Below are positions 7,264 through 14,789 of a stretch of DNA of 23,815 bases, piece after piece. Under the pieces are notes generated by a model. The model worked only from the letters and a program-made list of their open reading frames with translations. It made no database searches and was not told the DNA's origin. Source of the DNA: SVFI01 sp045546735 (GTDB taxonomy: Bacteria; Bacillota; Clostridia; Lachnospirales; Lachnospiraceae); assembly GCA_045546735.1 (NCBI GenBank), contig JAZQDJ010000149.1:1-23815 (forward strand), given 5' to 3'. Position 1 is the stretch's first letter. Each line of letters opens with the position of its first letter. Position numbers and translations under genes: made by a program.

Positions 7264-8706
7264 ATGATGAACGGAACTCTTATGCAATATTTTGAATGGT
7301 ATCTTCCAGCAGACGGTTCTCTTTGGAAACAACTTGCCGAGAAAGCAGAGTCACTCGCCGAAAGCGGTATTACCGCTCTTTGGCTTCCTCCGGCTTACAA
7401 GGACGCAAACGGAATCAACGGCGTAGGCTATGCCGTCTATGATTTGTATGACCTTGGCGAATTTGAGCAAAAAGGAAGCACAGCAACCAAATACGGAACC
7501 CGCAGTGAATATCTTGCTGCCATCAAAGCTTGTCAGAAAGCCGGAATCGATATTTATGCAGATATTGTCTTAAATCACAAGACCGGCGCAGACGAACCGG
7601 AAACATTAAACGCCTATGAATGTACCGGGTTTAACCGCGATCAGATTTCTGCTCAAAAATCAACTATTACTGCATGGACCCGCTTTACCTTTCCGGGACG
7701 CAGGAAAAAATATTCTGATTTCACATGGAATGCCAAGCATTTTGACGGCGTAGACTGGGATAATACCGCACGAAAAAACAGTATCTATTTGTTGGAAGGT
7801 AAATCCTGGGAAGAAAATGTAGATGAAGAAAATGGTAACTACGACTACCTCATGGGCGCAGATCTTGATTTCGGAAACGCCGAGGTTCTTGATGAACTCA
7901 CAAAATGGGGCATGTGGTATTTAGACACAACCGGTGTCAACGGTTTTCGTTTGGATGCTGTAAAACACATCAAATCCGAATTTTACCGCGACTGGGTTCC
8001 TGCTATGCAGGCATATGCCGGGAAAGAACTTTTCACTGTCGGCGAATACTGGCACCACGACTTGCATGCCTTAAAAGAATATCTGGCGGAAACCGGATAT
8101 TGTCTCAGTCTTTTCGATGTGCCTTTACATTATAATTTCCATCAGGCTTCCTGCAATCCTGACGGATACGATTTACGAAAAATTTTTGACAACACGCTTG
8201 TCGCCTGCAATCCAATGCACGCAGTAACTTTTGTTGACAATCACGACACTCAACCGGACCAAGCACTTTGCTCTTTTGTCGGCGAGTGGTTTAAACCTCT
8301 TGCCTACGCTTTGATTCTGCTTCGCGAAAGCGGATATCCTTGTGTTTTCTACGGTGACTGCTACGGTATTCCGACACATGGCATAAATCCGGTCGGAAAG
8401 CCACTTACCAATATGCTCTCCATTAGACAGACTCATGCTTACGGAACGCAGCATGATTATTTTGACAATGCCCGTTGTATCGGTTTTACACGCGAAGGCA
8501 ATCCTTCTGATTGCGAGAGCGGTCTTGCCTGCATAATTTCTTCCGGAAGTGCTGCAAGCAAGCGCATGTATGTCGGAACCTCACATGCAGGGCAGAAATT
8601 TTTTGATGCCACATGGAATGTACGGCACTTTGTAACCATTGACGAAAGCGGTCACGGCGTTTTTCCTGTAAATGAAAAATCGGTAAGTGTCTGGATTCCT
8701 ATTTAA
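7264..8706 (+). CDS. Cytoplasmic alpha-amylase (GH13, AmyA/AmyS type)
   Basis: Endo-acting alpha-1,4-glucan hydrolase. The protein starts MMNGTLMQYFEWYLPADG, close in style to the E. coli cytoplasmic AmyA and the Bacillus liquefying amylases, and has no signal peptide. The four GH13 regions are present: DIVLNHKTGAD (100-110), GFRLDAVKHI with nucleophile D231, FTVGEYWHHD with acid/base E261, and FVDNHDTQ with D328. At 480 residues the length matches cytoplasmic AmyA (about 490). The frame opens at 7225, but GAGGTGAT before 7264 marks the real start (an ATG at 7267 is also possible). It probably acts on maltodextrins or stored glycogen inside the cell. Closely coupled to the upstream methyltransferase gene. 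Confidence 0.93.
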   Translation: MMNGTLMQYFEWYLPADGSLWKQLAEKAESLAESGITALWLPPAYKDANGINGVGYAVYDLYDLGEFEQKGSTATKYGTRSEYLAAIKACQKAGIDIYADIVLNHKTGADEPETLNAYECTGFNRDQISAQKSTITAWTRFTFPGRRKKYSDFTWNAKHFDGVDWDNTARKNSIYLLEGKSWEENVDEENGNYDYLMGADLDFGNAEVLDELTKWGMWYLDTTGVNGFRLDAVKHIKSEFYRDWVPAMQAYAGKELFTVGEYWHHDLHALKEYLAETGYCLSLFDVPLHYNFHQASCNPDGYDLRKIFDNTLVACNPMHAVTFVDNHDTQPDQALCSFVGEWFKPLAYALILLRESGYPCVFYGDCYGIPTHGINPVGKPLTNMLSIRQTHAYGTQHDYFDNARCIGFTREGNPSDCESGLACIISSGSAASKRMYVGTSHAGQKFFDATWNVRHFVTIDESGHGVFPVNEKSVSVWIPI

Positions 8707-8831
8707 TGATTATTTTTTGACACAAGAGGGAGTGTCGCAAAATAAGTGATTTTTGAAACAGAAATCATCTTATGGAGCGATGCTCCTTCTTTTTACTTAT
8801 TTCTTCAAAAAATCTCAAAAAATAGTGATTT

Positions 8832-8868
8832 CCCACACTAAAAAGGTAAAAAGTGTGGGGTTTTTTTT
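8832..8868 (+). terminator. Rho-independent terminator after the amylase gene
   Basis: Stem CCCACACT (8832-8839) pairs perfectly with AGTGTGGG (8852-8859), with a 12-base loop, then eight T residues. It lies about 125 bases after the amylase stop and ends the methyltransferase-amylase transcript. Confidence 0.85.
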
Positions 8869-8894
8869 GTTTTTTTAATATAAAATAGTATAAA
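8867..8894 (+). promoter_or_regulatory. Possible promoter of the secreted repeat protein
   Basis: TTGTTT (8867-8872), a 16-base spacer and TATAAA (8889-8894), about 55 bases before the start of the next gene. The -35 overlaps the T tract of the terminator, so this is a low-certainty call in AT-rich DNA. Confidence 0.35.
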
Positions 8895-8947
8895 TATTAC
8901 TTTGAAGCACTTCTCTGCGTCAAGGGGATTAGAAGGAGGTAGAAAAA

Positions 8948-11530
8948 ATGAAAAAGAAATTTTTCAAACAGGTTACATGTTTCACTCTTGTGATTATGTT
9001 AGTTCTGGGGATGTTACCGGGAATGCCCCTGGTAGCGTATGCCGACAGCATTCCTATTACAGAGGTGTATATTACGGTGCCGGAACCGATAGCGGGAGAA
9101 CATCCTTGCTATAATAAAAATAGGTTTGAGATGGGCGGAAATTACTACATTGAAGCAGATACAAATGATGACTATTATTGGTATTACTATGACGATCAGA
9201 GTAATTATCATACACTTACCGAAGAAGACACCTTCCAGGCAGGCATTGAGTATAGCCTGAATATTGGGAAATTATGGTCAAAGGCTGGGTATCATTTTAT
9301 ACTCGGAAATGAGAAAAAAGTATATGTAAATAATCAGGAAACGACTTACTACTATTCAGGTGATTACATGGCTTTTAACTATACTTTCCCACCGGCAAAA
9401 CAGCGCATAGACAGTATTGAACTTTACCACGCAACCGATATCGAAGCAAAAAACAGCACAAAGAATCTGGCAGTCAGCAAGATAAACGGGGAAGCTTTTG
9501 ACGGAGAAAAATTTGCAGGTTTTACATGGTTTCGCAGCAGCTCCAACTTTAGTGATATTAATGATGCAGGAGTAACTGCGTGGGACGGTTCACAGGACGG
9601 ATATAAATTTGTCGGCGGATATGCCTATGGCTTAAGAATAGATACACTTCCCGAAATCGAAGGATATGTATATGGGCCAACTGTCGTTGTTTCTTTGAAA
9701 ACACCAACTTCTTCAAAAACTGCAACTACAGATGCATATGATAAATGCTATTTCTTTTATGACAAGCTTGCATACAAACCGGACTTAGAAACGGTAAATA
9801 TCACCATGGACGGTTACTATGTGGGAGAAAATATATTGGATTTGACTTTCTCTTCAAACGATTCTATTAAAACAGACGGCGGATACGGTGCAAACAGCGG
9901 CAGATATACTATTCGAAATTATAACGAAGAAACTCATGAGTATGATATTCTGTCTAATTCAGCATTCGCCGCCGAAAGAAAGTATTATCTATTCTACTAT
10001 TTGGAATCTGATTTAGATATAAATGGTCTGGAGAAAGAAAATGTTAAAGTAAACGGAATTGCGGCATTTGCGAAAGGAAAAGAAAACACAAGGACTTATT
10101 ACGCGTTCTCCCTGCCGACACTTGCAAAAGAGGATGTTAAAAAAACAGAAATATCTTCTGTCGCCGTCAGCCTGCCAAAGGCACAGCCTGTGGCGGGTGA
10201 TACTGTCTACTACCCAACTGTTGTTTCCGTCAACGGCGATGTGAATTTGGCAAATGCGATAAGTGTAAACAACAGTCAGTGGTATCAGTGTGATTATCAT
10301 ACAGAGGAAGCCTACTATGAACCAATAAACGGGGACTGTTTCGAACAGAACACCTCCTATCTGTTCCGGCTGCAGCTTAGTTGCAATAATGACTATGAGT
10401 TTGCAGACAATTGTACCCTGACTCTCCAGACACCATCAGGAAATCTGGAAGGTGAAGCGGAATATAATGGAACAAGCGCCTTAGAGTATAACTATTATTT
10501 CAACCTTGGTGCGCCGACAGAACTCCCTGAACTTACATCCTATGCCGGAACACTGTCAGGATATGCTGCAGGGGTACAGGTTGAGAATACCCAGTTGGAA
10601 ATCAAGCTAAATGGGAAAAAGATTCCGGAAGTTATGAAATATGGTATGAGCTATGCCCTTTTAGATGAAAAACATCAATTTATTGAGCAGGGAACCATAA
10701 AATACGATACCCAGTATTATTGCTCCATGATGGTCGCTCCGTATAACTGCAAAAAGACCGGTTTCACAGTGGATAAAGTCAAAGAGGTTGCCACTTTGAA
10801 CGGTCTAAAACCGGAAAGTGTTACTGAGACAGCGGGCATATACCTTGCCACTTTCAAACTTCCTATCCTGAAAGAGAATGCAACTTGTAATGGATTTGAC
10901 CATGATTTTAAGAAAGTTTTAGTACCTGCAACATTCGAGAAAGACGGAAAATCCTATGAAATTTGTACAAAAGGCTGTGGTACCATACAAAATGAAACCA
11001 TTATTCCATGCATAAAAACGGTAAAAATTTCCAAAGAGTCTTATGTCTATAACGGAAAAGCCAAGCAACCAACAGTCACAGTAAAAGACAGAACCGGAGC
11101 AAAACTCGTAAAAAATACGGATTATACGGTAACTGTGCCAAAAGGAAGAACTGCCATCGGCAAGTATACTTACACCATTATATTCAAGGGCAAATATGCC
11201 GGTGCGAAGTCTAAAAAACTGACTTTCACTATTAAACCGGCGAAGCCAAGCATTCAAACGCCAAAGGCTGCAAAAAAGGCAATTACGGTGAAATGGAAAA
11301 AGACGGCAAAATCCCAGACTACCGGTTATCAGGTGATGGTAGCCACTGACAAGAATTTCAAGAAGAACGTTAAGAAAGCTTATGTAAAAGGTTACAAAAA
11401 AACATCTTACACGATGAAAAAGCTGAAAGCGAAAACCAAGTATTACGTAAAAGTCAGAACTTACAAGACAGTGAAAGGAAAAAAGATTTACTCTGACTGG
11501 TCTAAAGTAAAAACGATAAAGACTAAATAG
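8948..11530 (+). CDS. Secreted multidomain surface protein with Ig-like and fibronectin type III domains
   Basis: Exported 860-residue protein of unknown specific role, probably a cell-surface or adhesion-type protein. A signal peptide is clear: MKKKFFK, a hydrophobic core at 11-29, and a likely AYA cleavage site after residue 32. Residues 35-640 appear to be five degenerate tandem units of about 115-125 residues (starts near 35, 152, 278, 400, 526). Each opens with a beta strand resembling I-x-x-V-x-I-x-x-P and later has a segment like FQAGIEYSLNI. Residues 647-687 hold a His/Cys segment (FDHDF, CTKGCG). An Ig-like unit with YVYNGKAKQP spans 690-763 and a Lys-rich Fn3 domain spans 766-860. 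There is no LPXTG motif, so wall retention would need the basic C terminus or other contacts. AAGGAGGT precedes the start; codon use matches the neighbours. Confidence 0.85.
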   Translation: MKKKFFKQVTCFTLVIMLVLGMLPGMPLVAYADSIPITEVYITVPEPIAGEHPCYNKNRFEMGGNYYIEADTNDDYYWYYYDDQSNYHTLTEEDTFQAGIEYSLNIGKLWSKAGYHFILGNEKKVYVNNQETTYYYSGDYMAFNYTFPPAKQRIDSIELYHATDIEAKNSTKNLAVSKINGEAFDGEKFAGFTWFRSSSNFSDINDAGVTAWDGSQDGYKFVGGYAYGLRIDTLPEIEGYVYGPTVVVSLKTPTSSKTATTDAYDKCYFFYDKLAYKPDLETVNITMDGYYVGENILDLTFSSNDSIKTDGGYGANSGRYTIRNYNEETHEYDILSNSAFAAERKYYLFYYLESDLDINGLEKENVKVNGIAAFAKGKENTRTYYAFSLPTLAKEDVKKTEISSVAVSLPKAQPVAGDTVYYPTVVSVNGDVNLANAISVNNSQWYQCDYHTEEAYYEPINGDCFEQNTSYLFRLQLSCNNDYEFADNCTLTLQTPSGNLEGEAEYNGTSALEYNYYFNLGAPTELPELTSYAGTLSGYAAGVQVENTQLEIKLNGKKIPEVMKYGMSYALLDEKHQFIEQGTIKYDTQYYCSMMVAPYNCKKTGFTVDKVKEVATLNGLKPESVTETAGIYLATFKLPILKENATCNGFDHDFKKVLVPATFEKDGKSYEICTKGCGTIQNETIIPCIKTVKISKESYVYNGKAKQPTVTVKDRTGAKLVKNTDYTVTVPKGRTAIGKYTYTIIFKGKYAGAKSKKLTFTIKPAKPSIQTPKAAKKAITVKWKKTAKSQTTGYQVMVATDKNFKKNVKKAYVKGYKKTSYTMKKLKAKTKYYVKVRTYKTVKGKKIYSDWSKVKTIKTK

Positions 11531-11545
11531 ATATGTTGGATGCGA

Positions 11546-11580
11546 ATGGGGCTGTTGCTTTTGCAACAGCCCCATTTTTC
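11546..11580 (+). terminator. Strong Rho-independent terminator
   Basis: A perfect 13-bp stem (11546-11558 with 11563-11575, core GGGGCTGTTGC) with a TTTT loop is followed by TTTTTC. It lies 15 bases after the secreted protein gene and between two convergent genes. The other strand lacks a T tract, so it should work mainly for the plus-strand gene. Confidence 0.93.
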
Positions 11581-11598
11581 TTTGTCAAATTGTAGGGA

Positions 11599-12063
11599 TT
11601 AACCCATCATAATGCCCATAGCCAAACCAAAAATTGCAAGCAGGAAGTATAAAGCAAAAATCACACCCATGAAAATAAGTTGTACTTTAAAGAAATTTGA
11701 TTTCGACTTTTTCTCTGTTTTGCTGAACGCCCATACAAACATCATGATGAAACCGACACACGGAATCATCATAAGGAAATAGGCAAGTGCCCACTCTCCT
11801 TTTGATACCGGCTTCTCAAGTCCATTATAACACTGCGGTGTTACCGGCTGTGAATAATCGCTGTAAGATGACTGAGCTACCGGTTCCTGATAGGATGGCT
11901 CCTGATATATAGGCTCCTCATAACTTGGTTCCTGATAAGAAGGCTGTGAAAACGGGTCCTGTGTCCATACGTCACTGCTCTGCGAAGTTCCCAAAGTCCC
12001 TGCTTCCTGTGCCTCTAAATATTTCTCATAATTTCTTTTCTTTGGCATTTGATTTTCTTCCAT
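11599..12063 (-). CDS. Small membrane protein with SYQEP-repeat N terminus
   Basis: Function unknown. The 154-residue protein has a hydrophilic, probably disordered N-terminal half and two transmembrane helices (about 90-112 and 124-150) separated by the basic loop SKTEKKSKSN. Residues 42-61 contain four consecutive 5-residue units (SYQEP, SYEEP, IYQEP, SYQEP), followed by further Tyr/Ser/Pro-rich sequence. With no signal peptide and a long polar N terminus, the tail is probably cytoplasmic. The layout recalls small bacterial two-helix proteins with Pro/Tyr-rich tails. AAAGGAG lies upstream of the ATG. It is the last gene of the run, 13 bases after a DUF2752 gene, a type of pairing that suggests a shared envelope role, but that is inference. 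Confidence 0.75.
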   Translation of the reverse strand: MEENQMPKKRNYEKYLEAQEAGTLGTSQSSDVWTQDPFSQPSYQEPSYEEPIYQEPSYQEPVAQSSYSDYSQPVTPQCYNGLEKPVSKGEWALAYFLMMIPCVGFIMMFVWAFSKTEKKSKSNFFKVQLIFMGVIFALYFLLAIFGLAMGIMMG

Positions 12064-12076
12064 TGTTTCTACTCCT

Positions 12077-12532
12077 TTATTTCCCTATTTTTTGCAAAAC
12101 TTCGATCGCCGAATGATATAAACTGTCACTTTGCTGTGTCATCGGTTCCACATCCGGATAATAATGATACATCCGATATACATAGAACACGAACATAAAA
12201 AGCGTAATAATAATCATAAGCGGCACAAGTGCTTTTGCTCTTTTTCCCCTAATATATCTGTTATAACATAAGTACAGCCCCAAAAACAACCATGCATATA
12301 TAAATGGGTGCATTTGCCAAGCCTGAACAAACCGCAGCCTAAGCACTAAAAGTCCTGCACGCGTCAGCCCACACCCAGGACACGGAAACCCAAACAAAAT
12401 CTGTGTCGGGCAAACATCTTTAAAAACCACAAAAAACAGGATAAAGATTCCGCAAAAAAGCAAAATCTCCACCCTGTTATTTGCGATATCCTTCTTTATT
12501 CTATTATATGCCGGAAGGATATATTTTTTCAT
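12077..12532 (-). CDS. DUF2752 family membrane protein
   Basis: Integral membrane protein of unknown function. The DUF2752 signature is plain: CPTQILFGFPCPGCGLTRA (residues 41-59) with the paired cysteines, and a later HP (75-76) after a leucine/arginine helix. Hydrophobic segments occur at about 22-38, 77-91 and 104-120 in 151 residues. Its ribosome binding site AAAGGAG overlaps the TAA stop of the SulP gene upstream, only 11 bases away, and the next gene follows after 13 bases, so it is translationally embedded in the operon. The conserved cysteine pair could bind a metal or be redox-active, but no activity is established for the family. Confidence 0.88.
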   Translation of the reverse strand: MKKYILPAYNRIKKDIANNRVEILLFCGIFILFFVVFKDVCPTQILFGFPCPGCGLTRAGLLVLRLRFVQAWQMHPFIYAWLFLGLYLCYNRYIRGKRAKALVPLMIIITLFMFVFYVYRMYHYYPDVEPMTQQSDSLYHSAIEVLQKIGK

Positions 12533-12543
12533 TCAAAACTCCT

Positions 12544-14190
12544 TTAGCGCGCTGTATATGCCTCTGCCTTTGCAAGCGCGTCATCAATATGCTCGCAGAA
12601 ATATTCTTTTCCGATTTTATCCACAAAGCCTGCTTTTTCCATAATTCTCATCGGCTGCTCATTTACATGGGAAAGGATAAGTTTAATTTTCTTCTTCTCA
12701 CATTTTTCCTGCAACTGCTCAAGCGAGTGCATCGCTGTTGCATCAATTGCATTTACACTTCTCATACGAAGAATAATACAAGTATGAGTCGCATCCAAAG
12801 AAATCTTTAAAATCTTATCTGCCGCTCCGAAGAACATCGGTCCGCTGATTTCATAAACAAACGTATCCTTCGGTACTGCCTTCAAGCCGATATTATCAGG
12901 GTCATCCTCCGGATCGATATACGTCCAGCCTTCCACCTCTGTTACATCACTCATTCGCTTCATGAACAACAGTGCTGCCAAAATCATACCAAACTCAATT
13001 GCCACTACAAGGTCAAATACAACCGTCAAAATGAAAGTGAGGACAAGCACCATAATATCACTCTTCGGTGCGGTCTTTAAAAGATGAACAAACTCACGCC
13101 ACTCACTCATATTGTAAGCAACCATAAATAAGATGGCTGCAATCGTAGGCATCGGAATCAGTGTCGCATACGGCATAAGCACAACCAAAATCAAAAGAAG
13201 GGTTACGGAATGCACCATACCTGCAATCGGTGTACGTCCGCCGTTCTTTACGTTGGCTGCTGTTCTTGCAATCGCGCCTGTCGCCGGAATGCCTCCGAAC
13301 AATGCAGATGCAATATTACCTGCTCCCTGTGCAATGAGTTCCATGTTGGAACGGTGCTTGCTGTTTACCATACTATCTGACACCACACAGGAAAGAAGCG
13401 ATTCAATCGCCGCCAAAATAGCAATCGTAAACGCATCCGGAAGTACTCTTTTCACAAGATCAAACGAAAATCCCGGGAGTTGCGGAGCCGGAAGTTTATT
13501 GGAAATCTCATAAAGATCACCGATGGTATTTACTTCCATATGTAAGCCTTTCACCATTGCAATGCTGACGAGCACAGCAATAAGTGAAGGCGGAATTCTT
13601 TTCTCGATACGTGGCCATCCGATTAAAATCACCATACATACAATACCGACAATCACTGCCTGCCAGTTAATCGTAGGCATAAATTCCACAACAGCTTCTA
13701 ATTTTTCCATCGTCTCAATCAGCGGTTCCTCTGTCACTACAGTAAGACCGAGGAAATCCTTAATCTGTCCGACAAAAATCGTAACAGCAATACCTGACGT
13801 GAAACCGGTCGTAATCGTAAACGGAATAAATTTGATCAGACTTCCGAAACGGAAAAGTCCCATTAAAATCAAAAACAGACCTGCCAAAACCGTCGCTACG
13901 ATAAGTCCTTCCATTCCGCTCTTAGCTACAATCCCTGCAACAATTGTCGCAAAGGCCGCCGTCGGTCCTGCAATCTGCACTCTTGAACCGCCCAAAAAGG
14001 AAATCACAAATCCTGCAAAAATGGCTGTGTAAATACCCTGTTCCGGTGTCACGCCGGAAGCCAGTGCTAACGCAATTGATAACGGAAGTGCAATAATCGC
14101 CACAATAATTCCCGCAACAACGTCTTTTACAAACTGTTCCTTGGTGTATGTTTTCATAACAGAAAACAACTTCGGTTTTAATTTTTCCAT
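12544..14190 (-). CDS. SulP-family anion permease with STAS domain
   Basis: Membrane anion transporter of the SulP/SLC26 group. Members carry sulfate, bicarbonate, dicarboxylates or other anions, and the substrate here cannot be decided. The 548-residue protein has an N-terminal cytoplasmic segment, the first helix DVVAGIIVAIIALPLSIALA, the conserved QIAGPTAAFA (72-81), about 10-14 hydrophobic segments, and a C-terminal STAS domain from about residue 440 to 545 (TFVYEISGPMFFGAADKI, then SVNAIDATAMHSLEQL). The frame opens at 14226, but the ATG at 14190 is preferred because AAGGAGGA precedes it at ideal spacing. Serine is absent at the usual STAS phospho-site position (DATAM). Confidence 0.92.
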   Translation of the reverse strand: MEKLKPKLFSVMKTYTKEQFVKDVVAGIIVAIIALPLSIALALASGVTPEQGIYTAIFAGFVISFLGGSRVQIAGPTAAFATIVAGIVAKSGMEGLIVATVLAGLFLILMGLFRFGSLIKFIPFTITTGFTSGIAVTIFVGQIKDFLGLTVVTEEPLIETMEKLEAVVEFMPTINWQAVIVGIVCMVILIGWPRIEKRIPPSLIAVLVSIAMVKGLHMEVNTIGDLYEISNKLPAPQLPGFSFDLVKRVLPDAFTIAILAAIESLLSCVVSDSMVNSKHRSNMELIAQGAGNIASALFGGIPATGAIARTAANVKNGGRTPIAGMVHSVTLLLILVVLMPYATLIPMPTIAAILFMVAYNMSEWREFVHLLKTAPKSDIMVLVLTFILTVVFDLVVAIEFGMILAALLFMKRMSDVTEVEGWTYIDPEDDPDNIGLKAVPKDTFVYEISGPMFFGAADKILKISLDATHTCIILRMRSVNAIDATAMHSLEQLQEKCEKKKIKLILSHVNEQPMRIMEKAGFVDKIGKEYFCEHIDDALAKAEAYTAR

Positions 14191-14201
14191 AAATCCTCCT
14201 T

Positions 14202-14242
14202 GCAAACATGCTCTTCTATTCCCCAATACAATCGCATGTTGC
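14202..14242. promoter_or_regulatory. Inverted repeat just upstream of the SulP gene
   Basis: GCAAACATGC (14202-14211) and GCATGTTGC (14234-14242) are inverted copies differing by one base, 22 bases apart. They lie in the leader immediately before the SulP ribosome binding site. Such a stem could hide or expose the start region or be an operator. Chance cannot be excluded. Confidence 0.35.
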
Positions 14243-14261
14243 GCCGAGAATTATATTATTC

Positions 14262-14456
14262 CTATTTTTTTAATTTTTCAAGTACATTTTTAAGTGCATC
14301 ATCACTCTCATCAATCCAAACAGCTTCTTCCTCGCCGTTTAAGCCCAAAAACTTTGCAAGAGTCTCTGGCGTGTCGGAATTGTTCCACTCTACGATATAA
14401 TCATCGATCTCTTCAAATTCAATTTCTCCTGCCAGAAATCTTTCTTTAAACTTCAT
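14262..14456 (-). CDS. Small acidic hypothetical protein
   Basis: Unrecognised function. The 64-residue product is strongly acidic (MKFKERFLAGEIEFEEIDDY at the N terminus, ESDDALKNVLEKLKK at the C terminus) and probably all-helical. Short proteins that begin with a similar FL-x-GEI-x-x-EEIDDYI pattern are common in Lachnospiraceae, but I know of no assigned role. It is a real gene by context: AAGGAG overlaps the TAA stop of the upstream MGMT-like gene, its ATG follows 12 bases after that stop, and 71 bases separate it from the SulP start. A regulatory or antitoxin-like role would be speculation; no toxin partner is seen beside it. Confidence 0.7.
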   Translation of the reverse strand: MKFKERFLAGEIEFEEIDDYIVEWNNSDTPETLAKFLGLNGEEEAVWIDESDDALKNVLEKLKK

Positions 14457-14468
14457 TTGTATTCTCCT

Positions 14469-14789
14469 TTACCACTGCGTGGGAACTTCCCATTGAAATT
14501 TTTCCATATCGACGTGACCATCCGTAAATGTAATCCCTTCCGCTTCTAACAATTCTATTTGCCTGTTCTCACCACCGAAAGCAAACGCGCGGGAAACATT
14601 CCCGTCCTTTGTTACCACCCGGTAACAAGGGATATGATCCGGGTCCGGATTTACATGAAGCGCATATCCGACCACTCTCGCCCAGCGCTTATTTCCCGCC
14701 AGCGATGCCACCTGACCGTATGTCGCCACTTGCCCATACGGGATTTTTTTTACAACATCATATATTTTCTCAAAAGTCGTCTTTTCCAT
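14469..14789 (-). CDS. MGMT-family protein (methylated-DNA cysteine methyltransferase domain, short form)
   Basis: DNA-binding alkyl-damage protein consisting only of the C-terminal Ogt/MGMT domain. Residues seen: the helix-turn-helix region YGQVATYGQVASLAG (18-32), the arginine-finger region ARVVGYALH (37-45), the active-site motif IPCYRVV (53-59, Cys55) and the tail FAFGG (69-73). Canonical enzymes have PCHRV; here His is Tyr56. Alkyltransferase-like proteins that lack catalysis replace the Cys, which is kept here, so methyl transfer is possible but unproven. The start at 14789 lies inside the end of the LCP gene (20-base overlap), which suggests translational coupling. The binding site AGAAAGAGAT is weak. 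Alternative longer frame to 14825 lacks support. Confidence 0.85.
   Translation of the reverse strand: MEKTTFEKIYDVVKKIPYGQVATYGQVASLAGNKRWARVVGYALHVNPDPDHIPCYRVVTKDGNVSRAFAFGGENRQIELLEAEGITFTDGHVDMEKFQWEVPTQW

Noticed and set aside
7084..7332. Open frames antisense to the methyltransferase and amylase genes
   Set aside because: They are shadows of strongly supported genes with complete catalytic motifs and lack binding sites.
10919..11575. A 218-codon minus-strand frame antisense to the end of the secreted protein
   Set aside because: It is a shadow of the Lys-rich Fn3 region, rich in Phe, Leu and Cys as expected from reverse AAA/AAG codons, with no start context. It also crosses the terminator.
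14262..14789. Toxin-antitoxin pair formed by the small acidic protein and the MGMT-like protein
   Set aside because: The MGMT-like protein is a DNA-alkylation domain protein, not a toxin family, and both are parts of a longer cotranscribed run.
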